From: CAVQMB01 sp963713445
GTDB lineage: Bacteria > Pseudomonadota > Gammaproteobacteria > Competibacterales > Competibacteraceae
DNA: 58,354 bases
Assembly: GCA_963713445.1 (NCBI GenBank)
Contig: CAVQMB010000020.1
Location: forward strand, 1-58,354
Direction: 5' to 3'
Shown: piece by piece, positions 43,864 to 53,842 of the stretch
Layout of the letters: each line of letters starts with the position of its first letter
Position numbering within the stretch: position 1 is the first letter of the stretch
Position numbers and translations under genes: made by a program
Notes under the pieces: generated by a model
Seen by the model: the letters and a program-made list of their open reading frames with translations, nothing else
Database searches by the model: none
What the model was told of the DNA's origin: nothing

Positions 43864-43954
43864 TTGGGCCGGGCGCATTCTGAGCCGCTTCGGTTGAGCG
43901 TGAACCACTGCAGCAGAGGCTGTTGCAGCGGGGGGAGTGAGTCGGGCGCCTGAG

Positions 43955-44749
43955 TCAGTCTGCCCTATCCGGATAGTCGGGCTCGCGCCTCTCGCGCCAC
44001 GCGGCGAGTCCTTCTTGCGCTTCGTTGCTGACCAGGCTGGCGCGGTGGCCGGCATCGATCTGGCCGGCGTCATAGTGCCCCCTGGCAATGTTGTTCAGGG
44101 CCCGTTTCATGACGCTGACGGCGGTTGGCGCATTTACCGATAAGCGCTGGGCCAGGTCCGCTGCGCGGCTCGGCAACTGAGCCGGTTTGATGAGTTCGTC
44201 CAGAAAACCGATTCGCAACAACTCGTCGCCCGTTAGCGTCGCTGCGGTCAGCAGCAGCCGTTTGGCATTGCTCAGGCCGAGCCGCTCGACGTAGCGGCGC
44301 AAACCGCCCGCATAGTACTGAATACCCAGGCGGGCCGCGGGCATGCGTAACTCCATGCCTCTGACGCCCAGCCGGAAATCACAAGCCAGTGCGAGATCGG
44401 TCGCGCCGCCATAAACCGAACCGTTGAGGGCACAGAGGGTGGGGATTGGCAGATCTTCCAGCTGATCGACCAGTTGCGCGAACGGCGTCGGTGTGGCGCA
44501 GGCCTCTGTCTCAGGATGTTGGGGGAGGGCGCCGATATGATAGCCGGCACTGAAGCTGCGGCCCTTGGCGGTGATTATCAGCGCGCGCAGCCGGGTGTTT
44601 CGTGCAACGGCGGTGAACTGCCCGGCCAAGGCTTCGATGTCTGCCGGCTCCAGGCGGTTATGGTGCCGCGGCCGATTCAGGCACAGCGTGGCAACGGCAC
44701 CATTGCAGGTGAGCGAGGGTGAGCCGGGCTCGTCGCTGATAGCTGTCAT
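43955..44749 (-). CDS. Crotonase-fold (enoyl-CoA hydratase/isomerase-like) protein lacking catalytic glutamates
   Basis: 264 aa. The crotonase core is clear: RLRALIITAKGRSFSAGYHI (oxyanion-hole half 1), CALNGSVYGGATDLALACDF (half 2) and AARLGIQYYAGGLRRYVERL. In classical hydratases the two glutamates lie in GGGxELA and PEIxLG; here those places hold TDLA and PAARLG, so both are missing. It may be an isomerase, decarboxylase or hydrolase of CoA thioesters, or a degenerate member. It precedes no obvious fatty-acid gene and lies 13 bp from dacC on the same strand. Confidence 0.85.
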   Translation of the reverse strand: MTAISDEPGSPSLTCNGAVATLCLNRPRHHNRLEPADIEALAGQFTAVARNTRLRALIITAKGRSFSAGYHIGALPQHPETEACATPTPFAQLVDQLEDLPIPTLCALNGSVYGGATDLALACDFRLGVRGMELRMPAARLGIQYYAGGLRRYVERLGLSNAKRLLLTAATLTGDELLRIGFLDELIKPAQLPSRAADLAQRLSVNAPTAVSVMKRALNNIARGHYDAGQIDAGHRASLVSNEAQEGLAAWRERREPDYPDRAD

Positions 44750-44762
44750 GGCCCGCTGGTTT

Positions 44763-45932
44763 TCAAAACAGTTGCAGCATGGTGTCCCGCAGCCGTGGCC
44801 AGAAGCCGCCCTCAGGCACGGCCTTGAGTGTAACCAGTGGTGCCCGGGCGACTACCTTGTCATTGGCAGAAACCTCCAGCTGACCGAGAACTGTGCCGCT
44901 CTTCACTGGCGCCGTCACCTGCTGGTTGATGTGGGTCGTGACCTTGATCTGTTGAGAATGGCCCGTCGGCACGGTGACGTAGAGCGGCTTGGCAAGGCCC
45001 ACGCCAACAAACTTTTCGGTACCCTTCCAGACCCGGAGCTTACCGAGTATCTTGCCCGCTGGTTCCACCTGGCGGGTCTCGAAAAACCGGAAGCCGTAAT
45101 TGAGCAGTGCGTCGGTGACCTGGGCCAAGTGCTTGTAGTTGGCCATTGTGTCTGTCTTGGAGACGGTGGGTACGCCCATCACCACGGCGATCATGCGCTG
45201 GTTGCCGCGTTTGGCCGAGGCTGCCAGACAGTAGCCGGCATTTTCCGTGTAGCCGGTCTTGAGTCCATCCACAGTAGGGTCCAGCCATAACAGCTTGTTC
45301 CAGTTGAACTGGTGGATGTTGTTCCAGGTGTAGTCTTTCTGGCTGAAATAGTGGTAGTACTGCGGGAACTCGCGGATCGTCGCCCGCGACAGCTGGGCTA
45401 GGTCGTGAGCCGAGGTGTACAGGTTGTCTGCCGGCAGACCGGTTGGGTCGGCGTAATGCGTATTCTTCAGGCCGAGGTTGCGGGTGGTCGCGTTCATCAT
45501 GTTCACGAAACCGCCGGCAGTGCCGCCGATACCCTCGGCCAAGGCCATCGCGGCGTCGTTTCCCGACGGGATCAGCAGACCCTGCAGCAGGTCATTGACG
45601 CTAACCTGAGTGCCGGGTTTGAGGAACATCCGCGAGCCAATCTGCTTCCAGGCATTTTCACTCACGGTAAATTTGGTAGCGAGCTTGACGCGGCCGGCAG
45701 CCAGATCCTGAAATGTGACGAAGGCCGTCATCAGCTTGGTGGTGCTAGCGGGCTCGCGGTGTTTGTCCGCATCTTTCCGGGCGAGGATCTGTCCGGTGTG
45801 ATAATCCATGAGGACATACGAAGCGGCGTCGATTGTCGGTGGCGGGGGCACCGGAAGATCAGCGGCGAGAACAGTCCCGCCGGTGAACCACAGAACGACG
45901 CCGAGAACAAAGTGCATGGAAGATCTGGTCAT
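44763..45932 (-). CDS. dacC: D-alanyl-D-alanine carboxypeptidase (PBP5/6 type)
   Basis: 389 aa from the ATG at 45932, which starts a proper signal peptide (MHFVLGVVLWFTGGTVLAAD); the frame is open 46 codons further up but that part looks non-coding. Catalytic motifs: SxxK Ser63-Thr-Thr-Lys66 (PASTTKLMTAF), SGN (LIPSGNDAAMALAEG) and KTG (VDGLKTGYTENAGY). A C-terminal beta domain and a terminal amphipathic helix (FWPRLRDTMLQLF) anchor it to the inner membrane. It trims the terminal D-Ala of peptidoglycan pentapeptides in the periplasm. Confidence 0.92.
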   Translation of the reverse strand: MTRSSMHFVLGVVLWFTGGTVLAADLPVPPPPTIDAASYVLMDYHTGQILARKDADKHREPASTTKLMTAFVTFQDLAAGRVKLATKFTVSENAWKQIGSRMFLKPGTQVSVNDLLQGLLIPSGNDAAMALAEGIGGTAGGFVNMMNATTRNLGLKNTHYADPTGLPADNLYTSAHDLAQLSRATIREFPQYYHYFSQKDYTWNNIHQFNWNKLLWLDPTVDGLKTGYTENAGYCLAASAKRGNQRMIAVVMGVPTVSKTDTMANYKHLAQVTDALLNYGFRFFETRQVEPAGKILGKLRVWKGTEKFVGVGLAKPLYVTVPTGHSQQIKVTTHINQQVTAPVKSGTVLGQLEVSANDKVVARAPLVTLKAVPEGGFWPRLRDTMLQLF

Positions 45933-46066
45933 GGTGATGGTACTGTTTTGCCCTATTGGTGCCGGATCGCCGCGGTATTGTAACCGCATAGCCGGCACTG
46001 GGAATGCTACCTCGCCGCGGCTTGGCAAAATGTGATATGTGTACCCGGGGACAGATCGGTGGTCGC

Positions 46067-46567
46067 TCAACCGCCCTCGCGCAGATAAGCGATGAAACCG
46101 AGTTCCGACACAGCCCTGCCCAGTTCGGTCAGTCGTTCAGCGATGGCGCCGCGCAGTCGGGCTTGCTGCTCAAGTAGCGTAATGATGAGTTCCAGTTGTG
46201 AATTGGTGTGCCTGTTGCCGTCCAGGTCGCTATAAGAGACGGGCTGGAACAGTGAACTGTCATCCAGCCGGCGCACGCGCTCGACCAGGCTGACGTCTTC
46301 GGCCACCAAAGCGTCCATTAGTCGCGCACAACTGCCGTGCAGTTCCTCGTCAAGAGAAGTGATGCCGGGGTCATAACCGCTAAGCCAGGCCAGTATCATC
46401 CGGTCTGCCACCAGTAATCGATTCAGCAGACCGTGCACGCTCGCCGGTCCTGGTGGCGAGCGATAGCTGATGTCGTCGAGCGCGCTGCAGGCGTCGTAGA
46501 GCCGGGCGTTGGCCCACTCGGAATGGCGCGCTTGCTGGCGCAACAAAGTATGAAGATGGATCGGCAT
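46067..46567 (-). CDS. DinB-family four-helix-bundle protein
   Basis: 166 aa: LLRQQARHSEWANARLYDAC (helix 1 with the typical HxxWANxRL), SVHGLLNRLLVADRMILAWL (helix 2) and HTNSQLELIITLLEQQARLR (helix 3-4). These match the DinB/YfiT fold of metal-binding, often thiol-transferase-like proteins; the usual three histidines are only partly evident. Single small gene between dacC and usp, same strand. Function unknown. Confidence 0.7.
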   Translation of the reverse strand: MPIHLHTLLRQQARHSEWANARLYDACSALDDISYRSPPGPASVHGLLNRLLVADRMILAWLSGYDPGITSLDEELHGSCARLMDALVAEDVSLVERVRRLDDSSLFQPVSYSDLDGNRHTNSQLELIITLLEQQARLRGAIAERLTELGRAVSELGFIAYLREGG

Positions 46568-46591
46568 GTAACGATAACCTCGGCGGTGGGG

Positions 46592-47362
46592 TCAGCGGAT
46601 CAGATACGCAGGTAGGCCCAAGTCGCGGTGCAGGCGCCGCGCGAGGGCCGGATGTGCTAATGCGCGCATGGCCGGCAGTACCACAGCACCGAGCCGGGCT
46701 GCGTGGAGTGCCGTAAACAAAGCCTCGTCGTCATCGGCCGGGATCGCGCGAATCTCGTGCGGCAGGCTTTGCAGGCGTTGGTCGGCAGTGTCACCGGATG
46801 CCGCCTCCGGCGGGTCAGCCGTACTCACAAATGCCACCACGCTCTGGCCGCTTGCCTGGGCGAGGTTGGCCGCGAGTTCCAGGGCGCGCCAGCCGCTCTC
46901 AGTCCCGTCGATCACCACACCGACCGGTCCGCCACGCGCTGCCGTGGCCAGCGTGAGCGGGCTGCGGCTGGCACTCAATACCGCCAGGTCGTTTTCGTCG
47001 ATTGCACTGCTGATGACATGAGCGAGCACACCGCGGGTTACGCGAAACCGCCATGCCACACCCGCCCGCTCGGCCGCTGTGGCCAGCGTCTGGCGGCTGA
47101 GCTCGGCCTGACGCCGTAAGTGGCGCTCGATTTCGGGGGCCTCAATAGGGCCCGCGTGCCCGGTGGCGCGCGATATTTGCCGAGCGAATGGCAACGCGGC
47201 CAGTTGGAACAGCTCGGCATCCTCGATGAACACGCCCTCGATTTCGCTGAACGCGCCGGCCGCCAGCAACATGACGTCCCGCAGGAGCGAATCCTCAGGC
47301 GTACCGTCGCCGAGTGTGATTATGATGCGGCGGCGCCGTCGCGCGCCGGTCCGGCCGCTCAT
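46592..47362 (-). CDS. Universal-stress-protein-like protein
   Basis: 256 aa with two alpha/beta halves resembling tandem UspA-type folds. It opens RRRIIITLGDGTPEDSLLRD; GVFIEDAELFQLAALPFARQ is typical of envelope-stress Usp-like proteins linked to Lon. The second half contains GGPVGVVIDGTESGWRALEL and VVLPAMRALAHPALARRLHR. ATP-binding GxxGxxxS is not clear. Its start overlaps the stop of the Lon-type protease gene by 4 bp, so the two are coupled and probably act in one stress response. Confidence 0.65.
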   Translation of the reverse strand: MSGRTGARRRRRIIITLGDGTPEDSLLRDVMLLAAGAFSEIEGVFIEDAELFQLAALPFARQISRATGHAGPIEAPEIERHLRRQAELSRQTLATAAERAGVAWRFRVTRGVLAHVISSAIDENDLAVLSASRSPLTLATAARGGPVGVVIDGTESGWRALELAANLAQASGQSVVAFVSTADPPEAASGDTADQRLQSLPHEIRAIPADDDEALFTALHAARLGAVVLPAMRALAHPALARRLHRDLGLPAYLIR

Positions 47363-49785
47363 TGTTTTTTCTCCTCGGTGGACGCACCGAAGGCGCGCCG
47401 GCGGTCAGCGAATCCGATCAGCGATGCGCGGATGCGCTGATTCAGGCTGGCAGCAGGGAATTGGCCGTCGGGTCCGGGTTCGCCGGCTACGATGCCGGTC
47501 AGCAGTTCCAGACCCTCGTCGATGTGCGTGACCGGATAGATGTGGAAGCGCTGCTGCGCAACCGCATCGATGACTTCCTGGCGCAGCATCAGATGCTTGA
47601 CATTGGATTGTGGAATCAGCACGCCCTGCAATCCGGTCAGGCCGCGCGCCTGGCAGACACCAAAGAATCCCTCGACTTTTTCGTTGACCCCCCCAATAGC
47701 CTGGATTTCACCGTATTGGTTGATTGAGCCGGTGACGGCCAGCGATTGCTTAAGCGGGATTCCGGTCAGGGCCGAGAGCAAGGCGTACAGTTCGGCCGAA
47801 GAGGCACTGTCGCCATCGACGCCGCCGTAGGATTGTTCAAAAACCAGTGTTGCCGACAACGACAGCGGTCGGTCAGTGACGTAGTGCGACGACAGCAATC
47901 CCGCCAGGATCAATACGCCTTTGGAATGGATTGGCCCGCCCAGCTCCACTTCGCGCTCGATATCAATGACTTTACCGCTGCCCAGCGTGACCCGGGCACT
48001 GATGCGGGTGGGATGGCCGAAGTCGAAATCACCCAGTTGCATGACGCTCAAGCCGTTGACCTGGCCGACCCGCTCACCGTCGGTGTCGATCAGCAGGGTG
48101 CCGCGCAGGGTTTCATCGCGTATCCGGTCCCGCAGCCGGCTGTTGCGGCGGATGCCGGCATCAATCGCGCAGTCGACATCGGCGGTGCTGATGTGCGTGT
48201 GATGGTGTTTGGACGCCCAGAAATGGGCTTCCCGGATCAGGTCGGCGGAATGGCGTAGTTGCGTCGACAGGCGCTCGGCGTCGCTGGCATAACGGGCGCT
48301 GTCCTCGATCACCCGGGCTACTGCAGCATGTTCCAATGGCTTGAGATTTTCCTGGCTGGCGAGTGTCGCCAGGATCCGAGCCAGCAACGCTTCGTTACCG
48401 TTGGTGCGCTCCATGCGGTCTTCGAAATCAGCAGCGATCTTGAACAGTTCGGCGAACTCCGGGTCGAGCGCCTTGAGCAGGTAATAGATGCGTCGTTCCC
48501 CGACCAGTATCACTTTAAGTCTAAGCGGAATCTCCTCAGGTTCCAGTGATACGGTGCTCACCAAGCCATATTCCTGGCCCAGGGACTCGACCCGGATGTG
48601 GCCGGCTTTAAGAGTGCGCTTGAGAGCGTCCCAGGCAAACGGTTCGGTAAGTACCTTGACTGCATCCAGCACCAAAAAACCCCCGTTGGCCCGGTGCAAC
48701 GCCCCTGCGCGGATCAGGTGGAAGTTGGTGACCAGGGCGCCGTACTCAGCAACGTGCTCTATCTTGCCGATCAGGTGGGGGTAGTTCGGCATTTTCTCGA
48801 ATACCACTGGTGCCCCGGCAATGTTGTCCTGATCCACCAGCAGGTTGATCGCATAGCGCTCCAGGGCACTGTGGCGCGATTGAGCGGCAGCGTGTTCGTC
48901 ACCGTGATCGCTGGCGCTGTCCGGATCGCCTGAGTCGCGCCAGAAAATGCCGATGTTATCAACCAGATCTTCGCGCATCGCCTGGACATACGCGGTAACG
49001 TCGGGCAGATCGGCATAGGCTTTGAGCAGATCGTCGATCAGGCTGCCGACCGCGAACGACGCAATCTGGCGGTCAAGCTGGCGGACTTTCTCGCGCGCCG
49101 CGCGGACCCGCGGGGGGGTGGTTTGCATAAACTGCTGCAGTTCCTGGGTCAGCGTTGCGATCGCTTGCTGGATCTGTTCCTGTTCTTCCTGTGACAGTTT
49201 TTTATACGCCTGCGGATTCAGGATTTCATCGTCGCGAACCGGAGCGAAGGCAAACCCCGTTGGTGTCTCCAGCATCTCGATGGCTAGCTCGTGGGCATGA
49301 TTCCTCACCTCCCGCAGGCCGGCGCCTTGCTGTTCCTGAAACGACTCCCAAACCGCCCGGCGCTGGCGCCGGTAATCCTCACTTTCCAGTGTTGACGATA
49401 GCGTGGCCTGCAGATCACCGATGAGCTTCTCGATATCATCGCGTAGCCGGCGGCCGCGCCTGGCCGGCAACTCAAGTGCCCGCGGCTGCTGGGGCTCGTT
49501 GAAGTTATTGACATAGCACCAGTCGGAAGCGGCTGGCTGGCCGGCGGCCTGCTGTTCCAGGAACGAGTGTATGAATGTATGCCGCCCGGTACCGGGCGGG
49601 CCCAGCAGGAACAGGTTGTACCCCGGCAGGTCGATGCCGATACCTACCTCAACGGCCTCGATAGCGCGCTCCTGACCGATGAACCCGGTCAGGGGCTCCA
49701 ACTCGTCGGTGGTGGAGAAGTCAAGCTGCGATAGATCGCAGTGCCGGTACAGGTCGGCGGGTGCCAGGGGCTGAACAGGGGCCAT
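47359..49785 (-). CDS. Lon-type ATP-dependent protease (LonB/YcbZ-like)
   Basis: 808 aa. N-terminal region with LTGFIGQERAIEAVEVGIGI and Walker A GPPGTGRH (62-69; Arg in the usual Lys place, as I recall for other members). A long coiled-coil insertion (about 110-250) is followed by a second AAA part (GGFLVLDAVKVLTEPFAWDA as Walker B region). The Lon protease domain has the Ser/Lys dyad: Ser in VDGDSASSAELYALLSAL and Lys in GGVNEKVEGFF. It degrades damaged or regulatory proteins in the cytoplasm. Divergent from tRNA-Ser; the downstream usp-like gene is coupled. Confidence 0.9.
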   Translation of the reverse strand: MAPVQPLAPADLYRHCDLSQLDFSTTDELEPLTGFIGQERAIEAVEVGIGIDLPGYNLFLLGPPGTGRHTFIHSFLEQQAAGQPAASDWCYVNNFNEPQQPRALELPARRGRRLRDDIEKLIGDLQATLSSTLESEDYRRQRRAVWESFQEQQGAGLREVRNHAHELAIEMLETPTGFAFAPVRDDEILNPQAYKKLSQEEQEQIQQAIATLTQELQQFMQTTPPRVRAAREKVRQLDRQIASFAVGSLIDDLLKAYADLPDVTAYVQAMREDLVDNIGIFWRDSGDPDSASDHGDEHAAAQSRHSALERYAINLLVDQDNIAGAPVVFEKMPNYPHLIGKIEHVAEYGALVTNFHLIRAGALHRANGGFLVLDAVKVLTEPFAWDALKRTLKAGHIRVESLGQEYGLVSTVSLEPEEIPLRLKVILVGERRIYYLLKALDPEFAELFKIAADFEDRMERTNGNEALLARILATLASQENLKPLEHAAVARVIEDSARYASDAERLSTQLRHSADLIREAHFWASKHHHTHISTADVDCAIDAGIRRNSRLRDRIRDETLRGTLLIDTDGERVGQVNGLSVMQLGDFDFGHPTRISARVTLGSGKVIDIEREVELGGPIHSKGVLILAGLLSSHYVTDRPLSLSATLVFEQSYGGVDGDSASSAELYALLSALTGIPLKQSLAVTGSINQYGEIQAIGGVNEKVEGFFGVCQARGLTGLQGVLIPQSNVKHLMLRQEVIDAVAQQRFHIYPVTHIDEGLELLTGIVAGEPGPDGQFPAASLNQRIRASLIGFADRRRAFGASTEEKKQ

Positions 49786-49927
49786 CGCAAATCCTGTTGG
49801 ACTTTGTGGTTGAGGACTGGCCTTATGTTAGTGCGTCCACGACCGGTGGTCATTGATCAATGTCAAATGCGTGGCTCATCCCTACTTTTGCAATCAGACT
49901 CGCAGTTCGGCTATTCTGCTGACCGCC

Positions 49928-50015
49928 GGAGGGTTGGCAGAGCGGTCGAATGCGGCGGTCTTGAAAACCGTTGACCCTCAAGGGTCCGGGGGTTCGAATC
50001 CCTCACTCTCCGCCA
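49928..50015 (+). tRNA. tRNA-Ser (anticodon UGA)
   Basis: 88 nt with encoded CCA. The acceptor GGAGGGT pairs with ACTCTCC (one G-T), the anticodon loop is CTTGAAA with TGA at 49962-49964, the long variable arm is GACCCTCAAGGGTC and the T arm is GGGGGTTCGAATCCCTC. Its 3' end borders a decayed integrative element, and a relative of its 3' half occurs at 3493-3555. Confidence 0.95.
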
Positions 50016-50070
50016 GTATCGTAGGCAAATAGTAAAATTATCAGTACGTTACTAACTAATGTTTTATGAT

Positions 50071-50117
50071 GGTCCCCCAATTGGCCCCCAGTAAGGTGTT
50101 TCCTGGGGACCTTCCTC
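50071..50117 (+). other. C-rich att-proximal motif downstream of tRNA-Ser
   Basis: GGTCCCCCAATTGGCCCCCA is followed by GTAAGGTGTTTCCTGGGG. The same arrangement is seen beyond the tRNA-Ser fragment in the left flank (3418-3437). Probable element end or integrase arm-site region. Confidence 0.45.
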
Positions 50118-50211
50118 ACTTCACTATTGTGAGACAGATCTAGCCCAGCCCGAACATAGGCCAGTTGGTAACAGTGGCGATATGCCAATAGTCCGCCCCG
50201 ATAATGTGCTA

Positions 50212-50598
50212 TCACCAAAACCACAGGCTGGACAAATTATAACCAGGGTCGTTTCTCGTCAAGGTGACAGCCGGTCCAGTCGAGACAGACGGAATACCCA
50301 GGGATAGCTTTTCGTTCTTACCGTCGTCACCGGCGCTGCGGTGACGGTAGATGATAATCACTTGGTCCAGTGCAGTGAGCTCTCTGATGGAGGAGGCGAC
50401 CGCGTCGACATCTCGTGAATACTGCCGTGCGAAGGACTGAGGCGCGGTGAGCAAGCTATTCCGTTTCCAGGGTCGAACAATTGATCGGATCGGTATTCGT
50501 CGGGTAGCGTCTCTCGCACCCGTGTACCCATGCCGTCCGCTACCCATGCCGCCCATGTCTGCCTCCAGATTGTTTTCAAAATCATTTGGGGAGTTCAC
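50212..50598 (-). pseudogene. Island-type hypothetical protein (MGGxGSGR family), probably truncated
   Basis: The frame contains ADMGGMGSGRHGYTGARDAT, then SIVRPWKRNSLLTA and VDAVASSIRELTALDQVIII followed by YRHRSAGD. I recall a family of island proteins that begin MGGxGSGR, have LDxxxWxREGLL, and a beta-rich YRxRSGG region before a zinc-finger-like CP motif. Here the C-terminus (YNLSSLWFW) replaces that motif, suggesting truncation or a frameshift near 50225. Function unknown. It is the gene closest to tRNA-Ser; no integrase was found. Confidence 0.55.
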
Positions 50599-51250
50599 CT
50601 CTTTGTTGCTCCCTTTACGGGCCTTGGTAGGTTTTTATGGATTTGCTGTGGCCCTGGTAAAAAGCGTTCGCAATACCGTTGGTCCGTGTCCCACAGTCCG
50701 GCGATCCGTTCCGGCTCGCCCGCGGCGCAATGGCCAAGGTGCGGGTGATCGATGCGCTCAAAATGAAGGCAGTCAGCGCAGCGGAGCGGCTGACGGCGGG
50801 GTATCGGCAGCCCGGCAACGCGGTTCCAGCACCAGGGGCATCCGGACACCTCACCGGCGACCCGCAACCAGACCGGTCCGCAGCGCTGGCAATGCGCGCG
50901 CTCGGTGAAGCCTGAGGGGGATCTGGCCCTGCTCCATAGCCCGGTGCTGCCCAGAGAGTGCGCGAATGCCGCCAGCGTTGCCGTGCTGATCGTATCCTTG
51001 CGCCAGTCCGCGATATCCTCCGCTGCCAGCGACACCTTAACGTCCGCGGGTGTGATGTCGAGACCCTGGCAGACATGCGCCAGGGTCTCAGCAGCGTGGA
51101 GTCGGCTTCCTGTGAATCCCGATACCCAAATTCCGCACAATCCGCACAATGGCCCGAACCAGAAGATTTCTGCGCATTGTGCGAATTGTGCGTATTGGGT
51201 GCTTCGGTTGGAAAGGTGACCCCCAGTGTCTCGCGCCAGCTCATCGCCAC
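50595..51250 (-). pseudogene. Integrative-element hypothetical protein with Cys-rich C-terminus, one frameshift
   Basis: The first part reads MSWRETLGVTFPTEAP and THNSHNAQKSSGSGHCADCA in one frame. From about 51090 the sequence continues in another: LDITPADVKVSLAAEDIADW, RKDTISTATLAAFAHSLG, CQRCGPVWLRVAGEVSGCPW, PLRCADCLHFERIDHPHLGH and IAGLWDTDQRYCERFLP. The paired cysteines suggest two zinc-binding knuckles. I recall this protein following DUF3987 genes in tRNA-borne elements. One base change near 51090 would restore about 215 residues. Confidence 0.6.
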
Positions 51251-52763
51251 GTCCCTCGCAATCTCCGGCCGCGACCCGCCAGGGGCGACGGTGGACGGCC
51301 TGGACCGTCCCTCGACGGTTCGATCACCTCCACATAACCACGTTCTTCCAAAGCGTCCAGGGCATCGCGCAGCATTGCCACACGGGGGAAGGTGCCGCGC
51401 AGCGCGTTAAAGGCTTCGCGCACCGTGAAGCGGTCCAGTCGGCGGCGTTCGATCCAGTTCCACACCAGCCGGGCGGCGGCGATGGTGGGATCGGCCCCCA
51501 TCATGTCCAGCGCCGCCAGGCTGTGGCGGACAATCACGGCCATGATCTCCAGGGCAGCTGTCATGGTCTCAGCGGTGATGGTCGCCTCCCAGGGCATGCC
51601 GTGGGCGTGCTTGATCCCGTGCAGCACCCCCGCCAGACGTGCCGCTGCGCCCGGTGCCTTGCCCGCCCAGTCGGTGAAGTGTTCCAGCTCACCGGCCCGG
51701 GCGCATCTGCACCTCGATGGCTTGGGCGAAAGCGTACCAATCCGCATAGGCCTCTTCGCTCAGGCGCAGCAGGTGGGGGCGCTCAACACCCTGTTCGTCG
51801 GTGGCGGTCTCCCAATCCAGCATGGCCGCGGATGCCGTCCGCATAGGCATCCCGTACTCCTGCAGGCACTGGGTTGGATTGCAGGGCGCGATACCCCAAC
51901 GGTGACGGTGGCAACAGGTAAAGGAAGCGCGCAAGCAGGCCCCGCCCACGAAATCCCGGCTTAGTCGCCAGGCCGCGCAATACATCCGGCTGAGGGCTCA
52001 GGCCGATACTCAGGCGCGGGCTTTCCAAGAAAACCGGCGGGCGGCTCCCCGGTCCACCCGTCGGCATCGCCGCTATGGGACTTCAACACCAGGTCCAGGT
52101 TGGGGATGCCGTTGGAATAGCGACCCTGCAGCAGGTCGAAGATGCCGCCTTCCGAGGACAGCCAGGCCATGCATTCGCCATGCTCCGCCAGCAGTCCGCC
52201 CAGCCGCTCCGGGGTGGCGTCCGATGTCCATATCTGCGGCTGCATGGGGATGTCGGGCAGCTCGGCTTCAATATCAGCCGCTTCGCGCGCCAGTTCCTGG
52301 GCCTTGCTGTCGTCGTTCTCCTTGGCGGCCTTGTTACGCATTTCCTTGGCGCGGGCCTCCAGGGTCTTGCGCTCGCTGGTAATACGTTTGATCTCCGGCG
52401 TTATGATTCGGCTTGTTCACGTTCCCAGGCCAAGAGTGGCGCGGTGGCGGCGGACTGTACGGCGCTCTTGCGGTTACCGGGCGGCAGGGCGACCACGGCC
52501 CACAGGTTACAGGGCTCGAAGTAGCCCGGTTTCACCATCACCCGCAGACGGCGGGCGGCAGCGGTGGCGCAGGCCACCAGGATCATTCCGGCGGCCAGCT
52601 CGGGCGGGGTCTCGGTATCGGCGGCAATGGCGCGGGCATAGTCACCGGCCCAGCCGGGCAGGTGCGCCAGGTCGAGGCGCGGGAGGTTGGGCGCATCCAG
52701 CGGCACCAGCTCCGGCCAATCCTCCGGCGGTGGCGCGGCGGACTTCAACAGGTTGGCGCTCAT
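51241..52763 (-). pseudogene. DUF3987 (YfjI-type) replication-associated protein, several frameshifts
   Basis: The ATG at 52763 gives MSANLLKSAAPPPEDWPELV, then FEPCNLWAVVALPPGNRKSA, the P-loop-like segment of DUF3987 proteins. The frame breaks near 52410. Other frames carry KEMRNKAAKENDDSKAQELA, CMAWLSSEGGIFDLLQGRYS and NLDLVLKSHSGD; then near 51985 and 51720 further shifts lead to WAGKAPGAAARLAGVLHGIK, FTVREAFNALRGTFPRV and a final winged-helix-like part. The protein would be about 500 aa. It usually lies next to a Toprim primase in P4-like elements and is thought to act in element replication. Confidence 0.65.
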
Positions 52764-53645
52764 ACGGCACCTCCTGCCAACCACATGGCCAGGTCGTTGA
52801 AGTCGGTCAGATGTTTCGGGGCATCCTCCGGCCACTGAGGCAGGGCCAGCAGCGCACCCGATGCAATGGCGGCAGCCTTGCGCCTTGGTGGCTCCGGGGT
52901 TACCCGCCGTCAGCCGGTCATCGTCACCCGCAATCACCAGCTCGGCAGAAGGCCAGCGGCGGCGGGCAGCCAGGGCGACGGGCTCCAGGTTGCCCGCGTC
53001 AATCGCGGCCAGCACCAGCGCGGTGGGTTCATCCTCAGCCAGGGTGCAGCCGGTAGCCCAGCCTTCGCAGATAATCACGCGGGCAGGGTTCCCCATGTCG
53101 CCAGCTACGGGGATAAAGCAGCCCCGTTTGCGGCCCCCCGGATAGCAACCGTTTGCTGCCATCGGCGGCGATGAATTGCAGACTGGACAGCTTGCCAGTG
53201 AAGTCCACCACCGGCAGTACCAACGCGCCTTTATGAATCTCGCGCCGTGCGGCCGGATGCCTTTCGGACCAGATAGGCATGGTTGCTAGGGGCTGGGATA
53301 GCCGCATTCCAGATCGCGGCGGCCCGATTCGCGGCATCGGCCTGGCGTGCTGTGCGTTCCGCCTCGATCTCCGCTTTGCCGCTTCCACCCGGCGGGCAAG
53401 GCGGCCCGTTCGGCCCGTGAATAGGGCTTGTCGCGTTTGGCCTGCCAGGTTTCTGAGACGCCCGAAGACCAGTCGCCGAAACAACCGCCCAGCCCGTCAT
53501 CGAATAACAGGCACCATCCGGCACGGTTGCTCGGGCGCTTGCCGATGCCGGGGAAGCGATGCAGCTTGCCCGGCTCGATGACGTCCGGCGGCTCCAGCCC
53601 GGCGGCGCGGATAGTGTCGCGGAATTGGGGGATCGCATCATTCAT
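52755..53645 (-). pseudogene. Toprim-domain primase of an integrative element, frameshifted
   Basis: The ATG at 53645 gives MNDAIPQFRDTIRAAGLEPP with PGKLHRFPGIGKRPSNRAGW and FDDGLGGCFGDWSSG, the N-terminal zinc-ribbon-like part of short primases. Frames change near 53390, 53150 and 52900. The Toprim core is recognisable: VIICEGWATGCTLAE (catalytic Glu), AIDAGNLEPVA and LVIAGDDDRLTAGNPGATKA. It would make RNA primers for element replication. Broken in this copy. Confidence 0.65.
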
Positions 53646-53826
53646 CGCGCAGCCCCCCCATGCGGCTGATCCACTGCGCCAGCTCCGATGGGAAACCAGC
53701 CCCACACGCCAGGGTGACGATGGCCGCTTTCAGGCGGGAACGCGATGCCGGTAGAATTACAGGTGTGTTTAGAAGTTTTCGGGGTCGCCTGGTGCCCGCC
53801 AGCGCGGCCCTTTTGTTTGTGGTCAT
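53638..53826 (-). CDS. Small island protein between alpA and primase, 62 aa
   Basis: Intact frame MTTNKRAALAGTRRPRKLLN, then PVILPASRSRLKAAIVTLAC and SELAQWISRMGGLRDE; basic N-terminus, helical C-terminus. The stop overlaps the primase start by 8 bp. I recall similar short proteins in the same place in other alpA-primase elements, without known function. Confidence 0.6.
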   Translation of the reverse strand: MTTNKRAALAGTRRPRKLLNTPVILPASRSRLKAAIVTLACGAGFPSELAQWISRMGGLRDE

Positions 53827-53842
53827 TGCTCTGGCCTCCCCC

